A DNA stretch of 64,000 nt from UBA7330 sp043554545 (GCA_043554545.1 CP121337.1:4808945-4872944); one strand, 5' to 3'; positions 9,194-18,952 are shown, counted from the stretch's first letter. Numbers and translations are program-made. The notes: a model not told the origin generated them from the letters alone.

Positions 9194-12100
9194 CTAATTG
9201 CTTACCGCTTTAGCTTCTTTTTTAGACTTTCTTCCATAAAGATCAACAACTACCGGGGTAGCGATGAAAATAGATGAATAGGTACCAACGATAATCCCGA
9301 CCAAGAGGGCGAAAGAAAATCCTTTAAGCACGGCACCTCCAAAAAGGAAAAGTATAATGACTACGATAAGTGTTGTCATAGAGGTAATCATTGTTCGGCT
9401 AATGGTTGCATTCAAAGATTCATTGAAAACTTTCATCATTTCAGATCCCGACTTAATCCCTAAGTTTTCTCTGATTCTATCAAATACAACTACAGTATCA
9501 TTGATTGAATATCCAATAATGGTAAGAATAGCAGCTACAAAAACCTGATCAATTTCATAGATTACTCCAAACAAACTAACAATCGAAAATGCTGAGATAA
9601 CGAACAAGGTATCATGGAACAATGCCACGATGGCACCAAGCCCAAATTGCCATTTTCTAAATCTGATCAGGATATATATGAAAATGCATATTAATGCAAA
9701 TATTGCCGATTTGTAAGATGAGTTTTTAATATCATCCGCGATAGTTGCACCAACTTTGGAAGAACTGGAAATAATAAATTCACTGGTGCCTGGTTCCCCG
9801 TCAGATAAGTTATACTTCAAGTTTGTTGTTTGAGTAACTCCCTCAATTAACGCTTCTTTTACTTTGATATCTGCATCATCAGAGACATCATCGATGAGAT
9901 AACTGGTAGTGATCTTCACAATATTATCTGCTCCGAAAGTTTTTACTTCGGTACCCTGATTATCAAAATAATCTGTAAGACCTATTTTCAATTCTGTTGG
10001 AGGAACAGCATCATGGAATGACACCACATAAGACCTACCACCTTTAAAATCAACCCCAAGAGTCAACCCTTTGGTGATAAGAGCGCCCATTCCGACAGTA
10101 ATAAAAATCAAACTAAAAGCATATGCTTTTTTTCTGTTTGAAAGGAAGTTGATATTAAGATTTGAAAGGAGGTTTGAGGAAAATGGATTGGAGAATGAGA
10201 TGTTAGTTTGATCTCCTTTTTTCCTTGACATCCATTCAACAATTACTCTGGTAATAAATACAGCACTAAAGAATGAACAACCAATACCGATCATCAAAGT
10301 TATGGCGAACCCTTTTACAGGCCCCTGCCCTAAAGTATATAGGATCAGCCCTACAATGAAGGTAGTTACATTCGCATCAATAATTGAGCTATATGCTTTA
10401 CTGTAACCACTGGAAATCGCTTGTTTAATCCCTGAGCCATTTCTAAGTTCCTCCTTTATTCGTTCAAAGATCAAAACGTTTGCATCAATAGACATACCAA
10501 TGGTCAATACGATACCGGCAATACCAGGAAGAGTCAGTGAAGCACTTAACTGTGCAAGAATTCCCAGTATAAAAAATACGTTGAAAAACAGAGCGACATT
10601 CGCGATTAGGCCTCCCTTGGCATAATAGGCAATCATGAAGAGGATCACAATGGCCAGACCGGCAATGATCGATGTCATTCCCTGGTTACGGGCTACTTCG
10701 CCTAATGTTGGACCGATGACCACATCTTCAACAATTGTGGTAGGTGCTGGTAGCGCACCCGCTTTTAGGATATTTGCCAGATCCTTTGCTTCATCAAGGG
10801 TGAAATTACCGGTAATGGATGTGTTACCATTAGGAATTTCTCCCTGAACATTTGGGGCAGAGTAAACATAGTTATCAAGTACAATAGCGATACGACGGCC
10901 TACATTGGCGGCAGTAAACTTCCGCCATTCTTTTGCTCCTGTGGCATTCATTTGCATTGAGATCGCTGGTCTGCTTCTTTCGTCAAGATCTTGCCTTGCA
11001 TCTGTAATAACCTCTCCTGTCAATGGCGCTTTTCCTGTTCGTGAGGTTTTTATTGCATGTAGTGCAATTACTTCTATGTCGTTGGCACCTTCAGTTTTAA
11101 GTGGCTTTACTTCCCATAAAAATTTGACTGTATTTGGGATTAATTCCTGAACACCATCTCTTTTCAGGATTCGGTTAATTTGAGAAGTATCTTTTAACTG
11201 ATAATACAGCCCACCATATTGTTGCTGCCATAAGGTGAGCAAAGGTGATTGCTGATTGTTAAATAATGAATCTGCGGCCTGAGTTGAATTGGCGCTGTCT
11301 GCAGCTGTTGAAAGTTGAGTGCTATCACCACCATCAGTCAGCAGGCTGGATAGATCATCATTTGATGTGCTTGTATTGGTTTCTGAAGCCAAAGTATCTT
11401 GCTGTAATTTGTTTTGGTTAACAACATACTGATCAATACTTTGTAAAATGCCACCCACTTCATTCAACTCATAAACCTCCCAGAATTCAAGTTTCGCAAC
11501 TCCTTGCAGCAGGTTTCTAACTCTTTCAGGATTATCCACTCCGGGTAGTTCAATTTGAATTCTTCCAGTACCCTGAAGTCTTTGAATGTTTGGTTGAGAG
11601 GTTCCAAATCGGTCAATACGTGTCCTTAGGATATTAAAGGACCGATCTATCGCACTCTCAACTTCTAACCGGATGATTTCAAGTATTTCATCATCTGTAG
11701 AGTTCAGGCTAATCCTTCCTCTGTTTGAAGCATTTGAAAAAACATAAGCCAATGACTTATCTGGAGCTTTTTCCTTAAATAATCGATAGAATTCATCCAC
11801 GTAGCTGACCTGCGTACCCTGAATGTTCTTTTTTGCCTCAACCAATGACTCATTGAAGTCCTCATCTCCATTGTTTCCACTTAAGCCTTTAAGAATATCT
11901 ACAGGTGAAACTTCCAGAGTTATGTGCATACCGCCTTGCAAATCAAGACCGAGGTTAAGTTCAGTTTCCTTTACATCCTGATAGGTATAGTCTAAGCCTA
12001 AAAAATTGTAAACGGGTTCGTTCCATACAGAATCCAGGTATGATTGCTTTTTGGAAAAATCCACGTTGCCTAACTCATCAGTCGAAGATTGAGTAGCTTT

Positions 12101-12199
12101 TTCCTGAATGGACTGGGCAACGAAAGTAAATGAGAGATAATATATACAAAGTAGTGAGATGACAATCGTCAGGAACACTACGAATCCTTTATTTTTCAT
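9194..12199 (-). CDS. secDF: Protein translocase subunit SecDF (fused SecD-SecF)
   Basis: 1001 residues joining SecD and SecF in one chain, the usual Bacteroidota arrangement. The SecD half has an N-terminal membrane helix (4-26), the periplasmic P1 region with DLQGGMHITL, and the membrane block with GIAGIVLTIGMSIDANVLIFERI. SecF starts near residue 690 with GVDFKGGRSYVV and contains TIIGYSINDTVVVFDRIREN. SecDF uses proton motive force to help complete Sec-dependent export. A Ser/Thr/Asp-rich low-complexity insertion lies within the P1 region (about 268-315). The gene ends at a strong hairpin terminator. Confidence 0.97.
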   Translation of the reverse strand: MKNKGFVVFLTIVISLLCIYYLSFTFVAQSIQEKATQSSTDELGNVDFSKKQSYLDSVWNEPVYNFLGLDYTYQDVKETELNLGLDLQGGMHITLEVSPVDILKGLSGNNGDEDFNESLVEAKKNIQGTQVSYVDEFYRLFKEKAPDKSLAYVFSNASNRGRISLNSTDDEILEIIRLEVESAIDRSFNILRTRIDRFGTSQPNIQRLQGTGRIQIELPGVDNPERVRNLLQGVAKLEFWEVYELNEVGGILQSIDQYVVNQNKLQQDTLASETNTSTSNDDLSSLLTDGGDSTQLSTAADSANSTQAADSLFNNQQSPLLTLWQQQYGGLYYQLKDTSQINRILKRDGVQELIPNTVKFLWEVKPLKTEGANDIEVIALHAIKTSRTGKAPLTGEVITDARQDLDERSRPAISMQMNATGAKEWRKFTAANVGRRIAIVLDNYVYSAPNVQGEIPNGNTSITGNFTLDEAKDLANILKAGALPAPTTIVEDVVIGPTLGEVARNQGMTSIIAGLAIVILFMIAYYAKGGLIANVALFFNVFFILGILAQLSASLTLPGIAGIVLTIGMSIDANVLIFERIKEELRNGSGIKQAISSGYSKAYSSIIDANVTTFIVGLILYTLGQGPVKGFAITLMIGIGCSFFSAVFITRVIVEWMSRKKGDQTNISFSNPFSSNLLSNLNINFLSNRKKAYAFSLIFITVGMGALITKGLTLGVDFKGGRSYVVSFHDAVPPTELKIGLTDYFDNQGTEVKTFGADNIVKITTSYLIDDVSDDADIKVKEALIEGVTQTTNLKYNLSDGEPGTSEFIISSSSKVGATIADDIKNSSYKSAIFALICIFIYILIRFRKWQFGLGAIVALFHDTLFVISAFSIVSLFGVIYEIDQVFVAAILTIIGYSINDTVVVFDRIRENLGIKSGSEMMKVFNESLNATISRTMITSMTTLIVVIILFLFGGAVLKGFSFALLVGIIVGTYSSIFIATPVVVDLYGRKSKKEAKAVSN

Positions 12200-12266
12200 G
12201 TTTTTTGAATTAGTGATATAATAGTAGAATTTAGAATCAGGTGAGTAGAATCACCGAGTCCAAATG

Positions 12267-12620
12267 CTACGGCGCATTAGGGGATATGATCCTGCGAAGA
12301 AGAATCTTCAAGACTTTTTGCTGGCTTTTGATGAAGTCAGCTAATAAGGGTTTTGGTGAATATTGTCCTTCTTTTTCTGGAATGATATTGAGTAGAAACA
12401 ATTCCGGATCAATTTGAAATTCCAGTGAAAAAGGAAGAGCGATTACCGATTTGGATACCACTGAAGTATCCTCCTGATTTTCCTGATCATCTCTTTGAGA
12501 AGTTGTCTCTTCTTTTTCTATAAGATGAAACTCATCTACAGGCAAAGTCTCAAGGGCGATCACAGAAACAATCAGTCCGATGATGATAATCAAAAAGGAA
12601 GTTTTATTAAACTTTTTCAC
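12267..12620 (-). CDS. Small membrane-anchored hypothetical protein
   Basis: I place the start at a GTG (12620) that gives MKKFNKTSFLIIIIGLIV, a normal positively charged N-terminus before one membrane helix; this yields 117 residues. An alternative TTG at 12659 overlaps the stop of the upstream uridine kinase fragment (TTGA), gives 130 residues and would imply coupling. After the helix come an acidic Glu/Gln/Asp linker and a basic C-terminus. Not recognised. It sits between udk and secDF on the same strand. Confidence 0.6.
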   Translation of the reverse strand: MKKFNKTSFLIIIIGLIVSVIALETLPVDEFHLIEKEETTSQRDDQENQEDTSVVSKSVIALPFSLEFQIDPELFLLNIIPEKEGQYSPKPLLADFIKSQQKVLKILLRRIISPNAP

Positions 12621-12655
12621 AGGGCCACAAAAGTACAGAATATGCTTTAAAATAA

Positions 12656-12964
12656 TCAATTTTCTTTCAGGTGAAATTTAATATGACTTTTGAGCAAATC
12701 AAGTGCAGAAGTGAAGTCGTTAAAATTTGGGATAATAATGTCTGCATTTTGCTTTAAAGGGGCAATAAACTGGTTATATGCGGGTATTACATGATGCTTA
12801 AATCGGTAAAGCACATCATCCATGTCATATCCTCTTTCCTGGGCATCCCTGACTATTCTCCTTGAAAGCATAAGATAGTCCGGTGCTTCCATGAAAAGCC
12901 TCAGATTTAGAAGACTATTAATTTGATTAAAGTAAAAGCAAAAAATACCCTCTATTATTAACAC
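12656..12964 (-). CDS. udk: Uridine kinase, C-terminal half only (5' end lost in anomalous sequence)
   Basis: 102 residues from LIIEGIFCFYF to the normal C-terminus. The stretches EAPDYLMLSRRIVRDAQERG (26-45) and YRFKHHVIPAYNQFI belong to the second half of uridine/cytidine kinase, which phosphorylates uridine and cytidine in pyrimidine salvage. The N-terminal P-loop half, about 100 residues, is absent. Upstream of the Leu-Ile-Ile strand there is an in-frame stop, and then the sequence becomes unlike the rest of the window. The break is therefore either a sequence error or a real disruption. If the base calls are right, the product cannot bind ATP. Confidence 0.8.
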   Translation of the reverse strand: MLIIEGIFCFYFNQINSLLNLRLFMEAPDYLMLSRRIVRDAQERGYDMDDVLYRFKHHVIPAYNQFIAPLKQNADIIIPNFNDFTSALDLLKSHIKFHLKEN

Positions 12965-14080
12965 TTAGCCTCGCAAGACTCCTGCTTTCCTTGAAATCCG
13001 GTAGACAAGATCAACTACGTACAAGTAATAATCCATAAGCGACTCCCTTCACTAGTTTCTCATCCAGTCCCTAGACCCACTAATATTATCCTACATCCCC
13101 AGAGAAACCCCCACCTCTCCACATTTCTCTACCCCATGAATTCGGTTGGTTTTTTGACCAATACGCTTATAATTAATTAATCACCCAGATAACACCGCCA
13201 ACACACATCACCTGACGGATTCACTAGCTGTTTCAACCAAACATGTCCTTCAACTGCAACAGGCACCCCCCCGGCCCCCCCCGCCCACACCCACCCAGCC
13301 CCCAACACACCTGTTTTTTTTGAACCAACCACCCCACACCGATACCCCCACATATCCCATGACTAACGCCCAGCAATGCGACGAAGATAAGAGTGGGCTA
13401 AAAAATTTGTTCACAAAGCCCCAGACCCACCCCCACCCCAAAGACCCATTCACCAACACTATACCCTCTCAGCGACCCCCACTTCCGAAAAGGCCTAACC
13501 TCAAACCACCCCAGCCCCCCACCCCCAACCCCCCGGATCCTTTTAACTCGCTAAAGACTAATCCTCCTCACCAACACCTTCAAACTCTTACACCCTCACA
13601 TCTAAAACACCCCCAACCCACCCTCCCCTCACATCACACTCATCCAACAAAAAACCACAAAAACCATCTCCTCTCATTCCAACCTTCCTCCACACCTCCA
13701 CCCAAACACCCCCCTTTACACCCCATATCTCATCACACCTCCTCACTACTCACACAATAAATCATATCTAACACACCTTTTCCCCCATCTATCCTCTTAA
13801 ACATACCATCCCCCAATCTTCCCACCAACCCAACCTTCCACCTAAACAATCAAACCCTCCCCTCCTCATAAACAACATACTATTTCACCCTACCTCTTCC
13901 TATTAAACCACAACAATCCCCTTCCACTGATAATAACCTCTACTCATTACACTTGCTCCATCCTATCACCTCTAATAAGCACATCAACCCCATAACAACC
14001 CAACAGAACCCCCTAAACCTTTCCTCCACTCAAGACCACAACCACTCCCTCAACCATCCACACCCTCTTCCAGAGCCTCC
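12965..14080. other. Anomalous G-depleted, C/A-rich stretch breaking two genes
   Basis: About 1.1 kb with composition unlike the rest of the window. Counting G per 60 bases from 12961 gives 10, 6, 3, 8, 7, 7, 7, 10, 6, 5, then six lines of 0, then 3, 2, 9. Bases 13557-13928 contain no G at all. C runs are common near 13260-13540. Open frames here (for example 13320-13760 plus) exist only because TAG and TGA need G, and encode Pro/Thr/His strings. The flanking udk and FKBP genes run into it and are cut off. I see no repeat unit, tRNA, IS end or real gene. Confidence 0.85.
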
Positions 14081-14499
14081 TTGCTGTGCGAGGCAGTATC
14101 AGGAGAGAATGACCACCCAGTTAAAACGTGTACGAATGTAAATACCAGTGGTTTATAAATACTGGTTTCAGCAAAAAGATCATTTTCAATAGCAACGCTC
14201 TCAATTGAGGTATTCACGACTTCACCACTGCTTAAACGTACCACATAATCGCAGAACACAATATCTCCTAAGCTAATCTCTTTACCTGTTCCTTGCTCAA
14301 GAATGGTATATTGAATAGGATATGTTACCGAGTCTTCAACAAATGTTAAACCCTCATCCTTTCTATATTCTTCGATTATGCCCAGGTCAATCTCTAGTTG
14401 TTCGTTGGCAGTTTGATTTTGAACAATATTTATCTCACCACAATCCACCATGAGGAGGACCAACAAAAAACCAACAACACAAAATCCTGTTCTTATCAT
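14050..14499 (-). CDS. FKBP-type peptidyl-prolyl isomerase lipoprotein, C-terminus lost
   Basis: The N-terminus MIRTGFCVVGFLLVLLMVDC is a lipoprotein signal with the lipid-bearing Cys at 20. An FKBP domain begins near residue 62 (YTILEQGTGKEISLGDIVFC) and continues through VVRLSSGEVVNTS. Good similarity to the family ends at about 14090; the remaining frame runs into the G-depleted stretch and stops at 14050. A complete FKBP domain would need roughly 70-80 more residues including the catalytic pocket. The product should be a periplasm-facing folding helper. It lies 47 bp downstream of the nrnA-like gene on the same strand. Confidence 0.75.
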   Translation of the reverse strand: MIRTGFCVVGFLLVLLMVDCGEINIVQNQTANEQLEIDLGIIEEYRKDEGLTFVEDSVTYPIQYTILEQGTGKEISLGDIVFCDYVVRLSSGEVVNTSIESVAIENDLFAETSIYKPLVFTFVHVLTGWSFSPDTASHSKEALEEGVDG

Positions 14500-14546
14500 A
14501 AATTTTATTCCTTTACTTACGCAAAAATAATACTTAAAAAGATGAA

Positions 14547-15548
14547 TTAGGAAATTGACTGAATTTCAATAAGTCTTTTGAATTTGGCAACAGTCTCATC
14601 CAAAGAATCAGTAGAATGACCACCAGCAGCATTCTTATGTCCTCCGCCATCAAAATGTTTTGCCGCGAAAGCATTTACCGCCCGATTTCCCAACGACCTG
14701 AACGAGAGTCTAACCTCTTCATTTTTCTCCATGATGATTGCTGCGAGTTCAACATCTTTTATTGAAAGCGCATAATTGACCAGTCCTTCTGTATCTCCTG
14801 ATTTCAGATGAAATCGTTCATGCTCTTCAGCTGTAATAACGAAGTAAGCAGCCTTTACCTTATCAAGTACAACTAATTTTTCCATTAGGGCATACCCAAT
14901 AAATCGTAGCCGGTTTAGTGAGTTTGTATCATAAATACTTCTACTAACTTTATTGATGTTGGCACCGGAATCCATCAATGAAGCTACTACACGATGCGTT
15001 TTTGCGCCCGTAGATGGATGTTTAAATGATCCGGTATCGGTCATAATCCCAGCATACAAGCACTCTGCAATGTCAGCATCTATTTCAGCTGCTCCACCTA
15101 GTTCTTCGATGAAGTCAAATACAAGCTCTGCAGTTGCTGAAGACTTGGTATCCCAAAGTGAATAGTTAGCAAAGTCCTCAGGATCTAAATGATGATCTAT
15201 CAGGATTTTTATGGCAGGGGAAGCTTTGACAAGAGGCCCCAGGTTATTGATTCGTTTCAGTCCTGAAAAGTCAAGGCAGAAAATTACATCCGCATTTAAA
15301 ATTTTGTTTGAAATTTCGCTGAATGTAGTGTCTTGATTGACAATCACCTGATCATTTCCTTTCATCCAGTTGAGAAACTCTGGGTATGCAGTTGGCGTAA
15401 CTACGCTGACCGTATGACCATGCTTTTTTAAGTATTGGGATAGACCCAGCGAGGATCCAAGGGCATCACCATCAGGGCTCGCATGTGTAGTGATTACAAT
15501 ATCCTTAGGGGAAGACAATAATGCCTTGATAGCCTGAATGTCCTTCAT
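14547..15548 (-). CDS. DHH/DHHA1 phosphoesterase, NrnA-like oligoribonuclease/pAp phosphatase
   Basis: The best start is the ATG at 15548, giving 333 residues that begin MKDIQAIKALLSSPKDIVIT; a longer frame to 15617 adds an unlikely leader. Motifs are THASPDGDALGSSLG (motif I), CLDFSG, LIDHHLD (the DHH motif) and the C-terminal GGGHKNAAGG of the DHHA1 domain. NrnA enzymes degrade short RNAs to mononucleotides and dephosphorylate pAp using manganese. The gene is divergent from ndk and followed by the FKBP gene. DHH proteins of this type can instead act on cyclic dinucleotide products, so the exact substrate is inferred. Confidence 0.88.
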   Translation of the reverse strand: MKDIQAIKALLSSPKDIVITTHASPDGDALGSSLGLSQYLKKHGHTVSVVTPTAYPEFLNWMKGNDQVIVNQDTTFSEISNKILNADVIFCLDFSGLKRINNLGPLVKASPAIKILIDHHLDPEDFANYSLWDTKSSATAELVFDFIEELGGAAEIDADIAECLYAGIMTDTGSFKHPSTGAKTHRVVASLMDSGANINKVSRSIYDTNSLNRLRFIGYALMEKLVVLDKVKAAYFVITAEEHERFHLKSGDTEGLVNYALSIKDVELAAIIMEKNEEVRLSFRSLGNRAVNAFAAKHFDGGGHKNAAGGHSTDSLDETVAKFKRLIEIQSIS

Positions 15549-15690
15549 TATTGTTATTTCTGCTGACTGACTAAGTGGTCGAGCCGCATATGAACGGCAA
15601 AGCTGGGGATAAAACAATTAAATACAAAATTGAGTATCTCTTAATGGTTGTGTTATTTTTGCTGCCATTCAAATCCAAATAAAGAAAAAT

Positions 15691-16119
15691 ATGGCAGGGA
15701 AAATCACCTTTACGATGATAAAACCAGATGCTTTTGCAGATGGGAATAGTGGTTCAATCATAAAAATGATCGAGGCAGCAGGCTTTCAGCTTAAAGCAAT
15801 GAAGTTGACCAGGCTTTCAGAAAAAAAAGCATCTCAGTTTTATGCAGTTCATAAGGAAAGACCATTTTTCAAGGACTTGGTTAAATACATGTCATCAGGC
15901 CCAATCATCGCCTTAGTCCTCGAGAAAAGTAATGCAGTGGAGGATTTTAGAAAATTTATTGGTGCAACTAATCCCGCGGAAGCAGCTGAAGGTACCGTGA
16001 GGAAGCTTTTTGCCAAATCGATTGAAGCCAATGCGATCCACGGGTCTGACTCTGATGAGAACGCGGAAATTGAATCTTCTTTCTTTTTTTCTAAACTGGA
16101 GGTTTTCGATAAAGATTAA
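15691..16119 (+). CDS. ndk: Nucleoside diphosphate kinase
   Basis: 142 residues. It starts with TFTMIKPDAF (Lys11 contacts the phosphates) and carries NAIHGSDSDENA at 114-125, where His117 is the phosphorylated catalytic residue. The enzyme equilibrates nucleoside di- and triphosphates using ATP. Length is standard for the family. It overlaps the 3' end of the convergent scpA gene by 4 bp. Confidence 0.97.
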   Translation: MAGKITFTMIKPDAFADGNSGSIIKMIEAAGFQLKAMKLTRLSEKKASQFYAVHKERPFFKDLVKYMSSGPIIALVLEKSNAVEDFRKFIGATNPAEAAEGTVRKLFAKSIEANAIHGSDSDENAEIESSFFFSKLEVFDKD

Positions 16120-16904
16120 TTAGTGACTGCAGACTCAGTCAAATCCTCAATCCAAAAGTTATTGAACCCTTCACCCAGGTGGAGGGTGATTAACCTTAGT
16201 TGAAGTAATTCAAGGATTGCAAGGAAATTAAAAATGGTCACAATTTTTTCTGGTTTTTCTGCAAGCAGCTCGGTGAAGGATAGCCGCCCTTTTATTTGCC
16301 CTTTCAACCTTTGAAGGATGTAATTTTTCTGATTGCTGATCGTATAAGGAAACTGAACTACCTGATGAACAGGTTTGCTTTGCTCTACTTCAAAACGTTT
16401 GATTACTTTTTGATAGACCTTCATCATCTTATAAAGATCAAGGTCCTGAAGTTCAGCCTCTACATCAATGGTACCAGAAAGTTTTTTGATTTCACTGATT
16501 AAGTTTCCTCTTTTCTCTCTGTTGAGTCGATCTAGTTCAAGGTTAGCCAGTTCACTGATAACAGACTTGTACTTTTTATATTCAAGTAGATGCTTGACTA
16601 ACTCTTCTCTGGGATCCAATTCATTCCCATCCTCATCCAAAACAGGGCGGGGGAGCAACATTTTAGCTTTGATTCGCATAAGAGTTGCTGCAACCAGTAT
16701 AAACTCACTTGCCACCTCTACATTCAATACTTTTAATTGGTGAATATAATTGAGGAAATCTTCAGTAATGCGTGATATAGGGATGTCATATACATCAAGT
16801 TCATCGCGCTCAATGAAGAATAGCAACAGGTCAAACGGCCCTTCAAATAAGGGAAGTTTGATCTCAAATTTTTCTGATGTGGTGGTTTCTGACACTGAAT
16901 CCAA
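16116..16904 (-). CDS. scpA: Segregation and condensation protein A
   Basis: 262 residues of the kleisin ScpA, which joins ScpB and SMC in the condensin complex for chromosome segregation. The N-terminal block FEGPFDLLLFFIERDELDVYDI (readable at residues 19-40) and the helix EFILVAATLMRIKAKMLLPR (62-81) are diagnostic. The C-terminal winged-helix region ends NFWIEDLTESAVTN. No scpB or smc gene is nearby, which is common. Confidence 0.95.
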   Translation of the reverse strand: MDSVSETTTSEKFEIKLPLFEGPFDLLLFFIERDELDVYDIPISRITEDFLNYIHQLKVLNVEVASEFILVAATLMRIKAKMLLPRPVLDEDGNELDPREELVKHLLEYKKYKSVISELANLELDRLNREKRGNLISEIKKLSGTIDVEAELQDLDLYKMMKVYQKVIKRFEVEQSKPVHQVVQFPYTISNQKNYILQRLKGQIKGRLSFTELLAEKPEKIVTIFNFLAILELLQLRLITLHLGEGFNNFWIEDLTESAVTN

Positions 16905-17032
16905 AGCTAGGAAAAAACTTTGGAGAAATTTAAAATCATTTACATTTACAATGTAATAAAGATTAAATTTCGCTTAAAATTAAAACCTTTGGTCTAGCAG
17001 AAAGTTGATAGAGCATCCAAAGACAAATTTAT

Positions 17033-18952
17033 ATGGATATCAAGCCCGGTAAGCTGCTCTCACAAATTGATTCTCCGGAGGATCTCAAGAAAATTGATGA
17101 AAGTGATCTCGTTCAGGTATGCGAAGACCTGAGAGAATATATCATTGATCATGTCTCGGTTTTTGGGGGACATTTTGGCGCAAGCCTGGGAGTAATTGAG
17201 CTCACTGTTGCACTACATTATGTTTTCAATACTCCTCATGATCAGATTGTATGGGATGTAGGCCATCAAGCCTATGGTCATAAAATTCTCACAGGAAGGA
17301 AAAAGAATTTCTCGACCAACAGGTTATTTAATGGACTCTCCGGGTTTCCAAAAAGATCAGAGAGTGAATATGATTCATTTGGTGTAGGTCATTCTTCAAC
17401 TTCAATTTCCGCTGCTCTGGGAATGGCTTTTGCATCCGATAATCAAAAATTGAATAAGCAACACATCGCAGTTATTGGAGATGGTGCAATGACAGGAGGA
17501 ATGGCCTTTGAAGCCATGAATCATGCAGGAGATTCAAATAAAGACATTATTATCATTCTGAATGATAACTGCATGTCCATAGACCCAAATGTGGGTGCAT
17601 TAAAGGATTATCTGACTGACATTACTACATCAAGAACCTACAATAAATTGAGAGATGATGTTTGGAAGATTTTAGGCAAAGTCAGCAAGTTTGGACCTAA
17701 TGCTCAAGAGATCGTTGGTAACATCGAGTCCAGTTTAAAATCTTTCCTACTTAAACAAAGTAATCTTTTTGAATCATTCAATTTGAGGTACTTTGGTCCA
17801 GTGGATGGACATGATGTAAATCATCTTGTGCATGTCTTAAATGATCTAAAAGACATCAAAGGCCCTAAAATATTGCACTGTGTTACAGTGAAGGGTAAAG
17901 GATATCACGTGGCAGAGAAAGATCAAACAAAGTGGCATGCTCCTGGAAAATTTGATAAAATAACTGGGGAAATTCATAAGAAGATCGAAGATCATCCTAA
18001 ACCCCCTAAATATCAGGATGTTTTTGGAGAGACCATATTGGAACTTGCCAGAGCAAATGACAAAATTATGGGAGTTACCCCTGCAATGCCCTCTGGTTCT
18101 TCCTTAAATATCATGATGAAAGAAATGCCTGATCGGGCATTTGATGTAGGTATTGCAGAGCAACATGCGGTTACCTTCTCTGCAGGAATAGCTACTCAGG
18201 GATTAACACCTTTCTGTAATATCTACAGCACATTCATGCAGCGGGCGTATGATCAGGTAATTCATGATGTATGCATACAAAAGCTTCCCGTTATTTTTTG
18301 TTTGGACCGGGCAGGATTGGTAGGAGCTGATGGACCTACACATCATGGAGCGTATGACATTGCTTACATGAGATGTTTACCACATATGGTTGTGTCCTCA
18401 CCAATGAATGAAATTGAATTACGAAACCTCATGTACACGGCATCCAGATACAAGGAAGGCCCCTTTACAATTAGGTATCCAAGGGGTAACGGAGAAATCG
18501 TTGATTGGAGGCAACCTTTTGAAGAGTTGCCTATTGGAAAGGGCCGATTGATGAAAGAAGGAAAAGACCTCGCTATTCTAACAATTGGTCCTATCGGCAA
18601 CTATGCTGTTGGAGCTAGTGCAAGACTTGATGGTGAAGGAATTGATGCAGCACATTATGACATGAGGTATGTAAAGCCAATAGATTCAGATATGCTTCAC
18701 CAGGTTTTCAAACAGCATAAAAGGGTTATTACCGTAGAGGATGGGACCCTTGTTGGAGGCTTCGGATCAGCTGTTTTGGAGTTTATGAGTGACAACCATT
18801 ATAATGCTCAGGTTGTTAGGTTAGGCATACCAGATGAAATTGTAGAGCACGGGGAACAACGTGAACTTCATAAGGAATGTAATTATGACGAAGAGGCCAT
18901 CTATCAATCGGCACTCAAAATGATGGAAGTTAATCGTCTGTTGGTAGATTAA
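17033..18952 (+). CDS. dxs: 1-deoxy-D-xylulose-5-phosphate synthase
   Basis: 639 residues, full length. The N-terminal thiamine diphosphate domain has DVGHQAYGHKILTGR and GDGAMTGGMAFEAMNHAG; the pyrimidine domain has VGIAEQHAVTFSAG with the conserved Glu. The enzyme condenses pyruvate and glyceraldehyde 3-phosphate, the first step of the non-mevalonate isoprenoid pathway. It is transcribed alone, divergent from scpA with a 128-bp spacer. The position next to ndk and scpA carries no functional meaning I can see. Confidence 0.97.
   Translation: MDIKPGKLLSQIDSPEDLKKIDESDLVQVCEDLREYIIDHVSVFGGHFGASLGVIELTVALHYVFNTPHDQIVWDVGHQAYGHKILTGRKKNFSTNRLFNGLSGFPKRSESEYDSFGVGHSSTSISAALGMAFASDNQKLNKQHIAVIGDGAMTGGMAFEAMNHAGDSNKDIIIILNDNCMSIDPNVGALKDYLTDITTSRTYNKLRDDVWKILGKVSKFGPNAQEIVGNIESSLKSFLLKQSNLFESFNLRYFGPVDGHDVNHLVHVLNDLKDIKGPKILHCVTVKGKGYHVAEKDQTKWHAPGKFDKITGEIHKKIEDHPKPPKYQDVFGETILELARANDKIMGVTPAMPSGSSLNIMMKEMPDRAFDVGIAEQHAVTFSAGIATQGLTPFCNIYSTFMQRAYDQVIHDVCIQKLPVIFCLDRAGLVGADGPTHHGAYDIAYMRCLPHMVVSSPMNEIELRNLMYTASRYKEGPFTIRYPRGNGEIVDWRQPFEELPIGKGRLMKEGKDLAILTIGPIGNYAVGASARLDGEGIDAAHYDMRYVKPIDSDMLHQVFKQHKRVITVEDGTLVGGFGSAVLEFMSDNHYNAQVVRLGIPDEIVEHGEQRELHKECNYDEEAIYQSALKMMEVNRLLVD

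Noticed and set aside
13250..13459. Gly/Trp/Val-rich open frame on the minus strand
   Set aside because: Reverse image of the same low-G sequence; composition alone explains it.
13320..13760. Open frame of 146 codons on the plus strand in the C-rich stretch
   Set aside because: It is open only because TAG and TGA cannot occur without G; the Pro/Thr/His string has no protein-like pattern and nothing precedes it as a ribosome binding site.
12965..14080. Insertion sequence or prophage fragment splitting udk and FKBP
   Set aside because: No transposase, inverted ends or target duplication is visible, and the two broken genes are different genes rather than halves of one.
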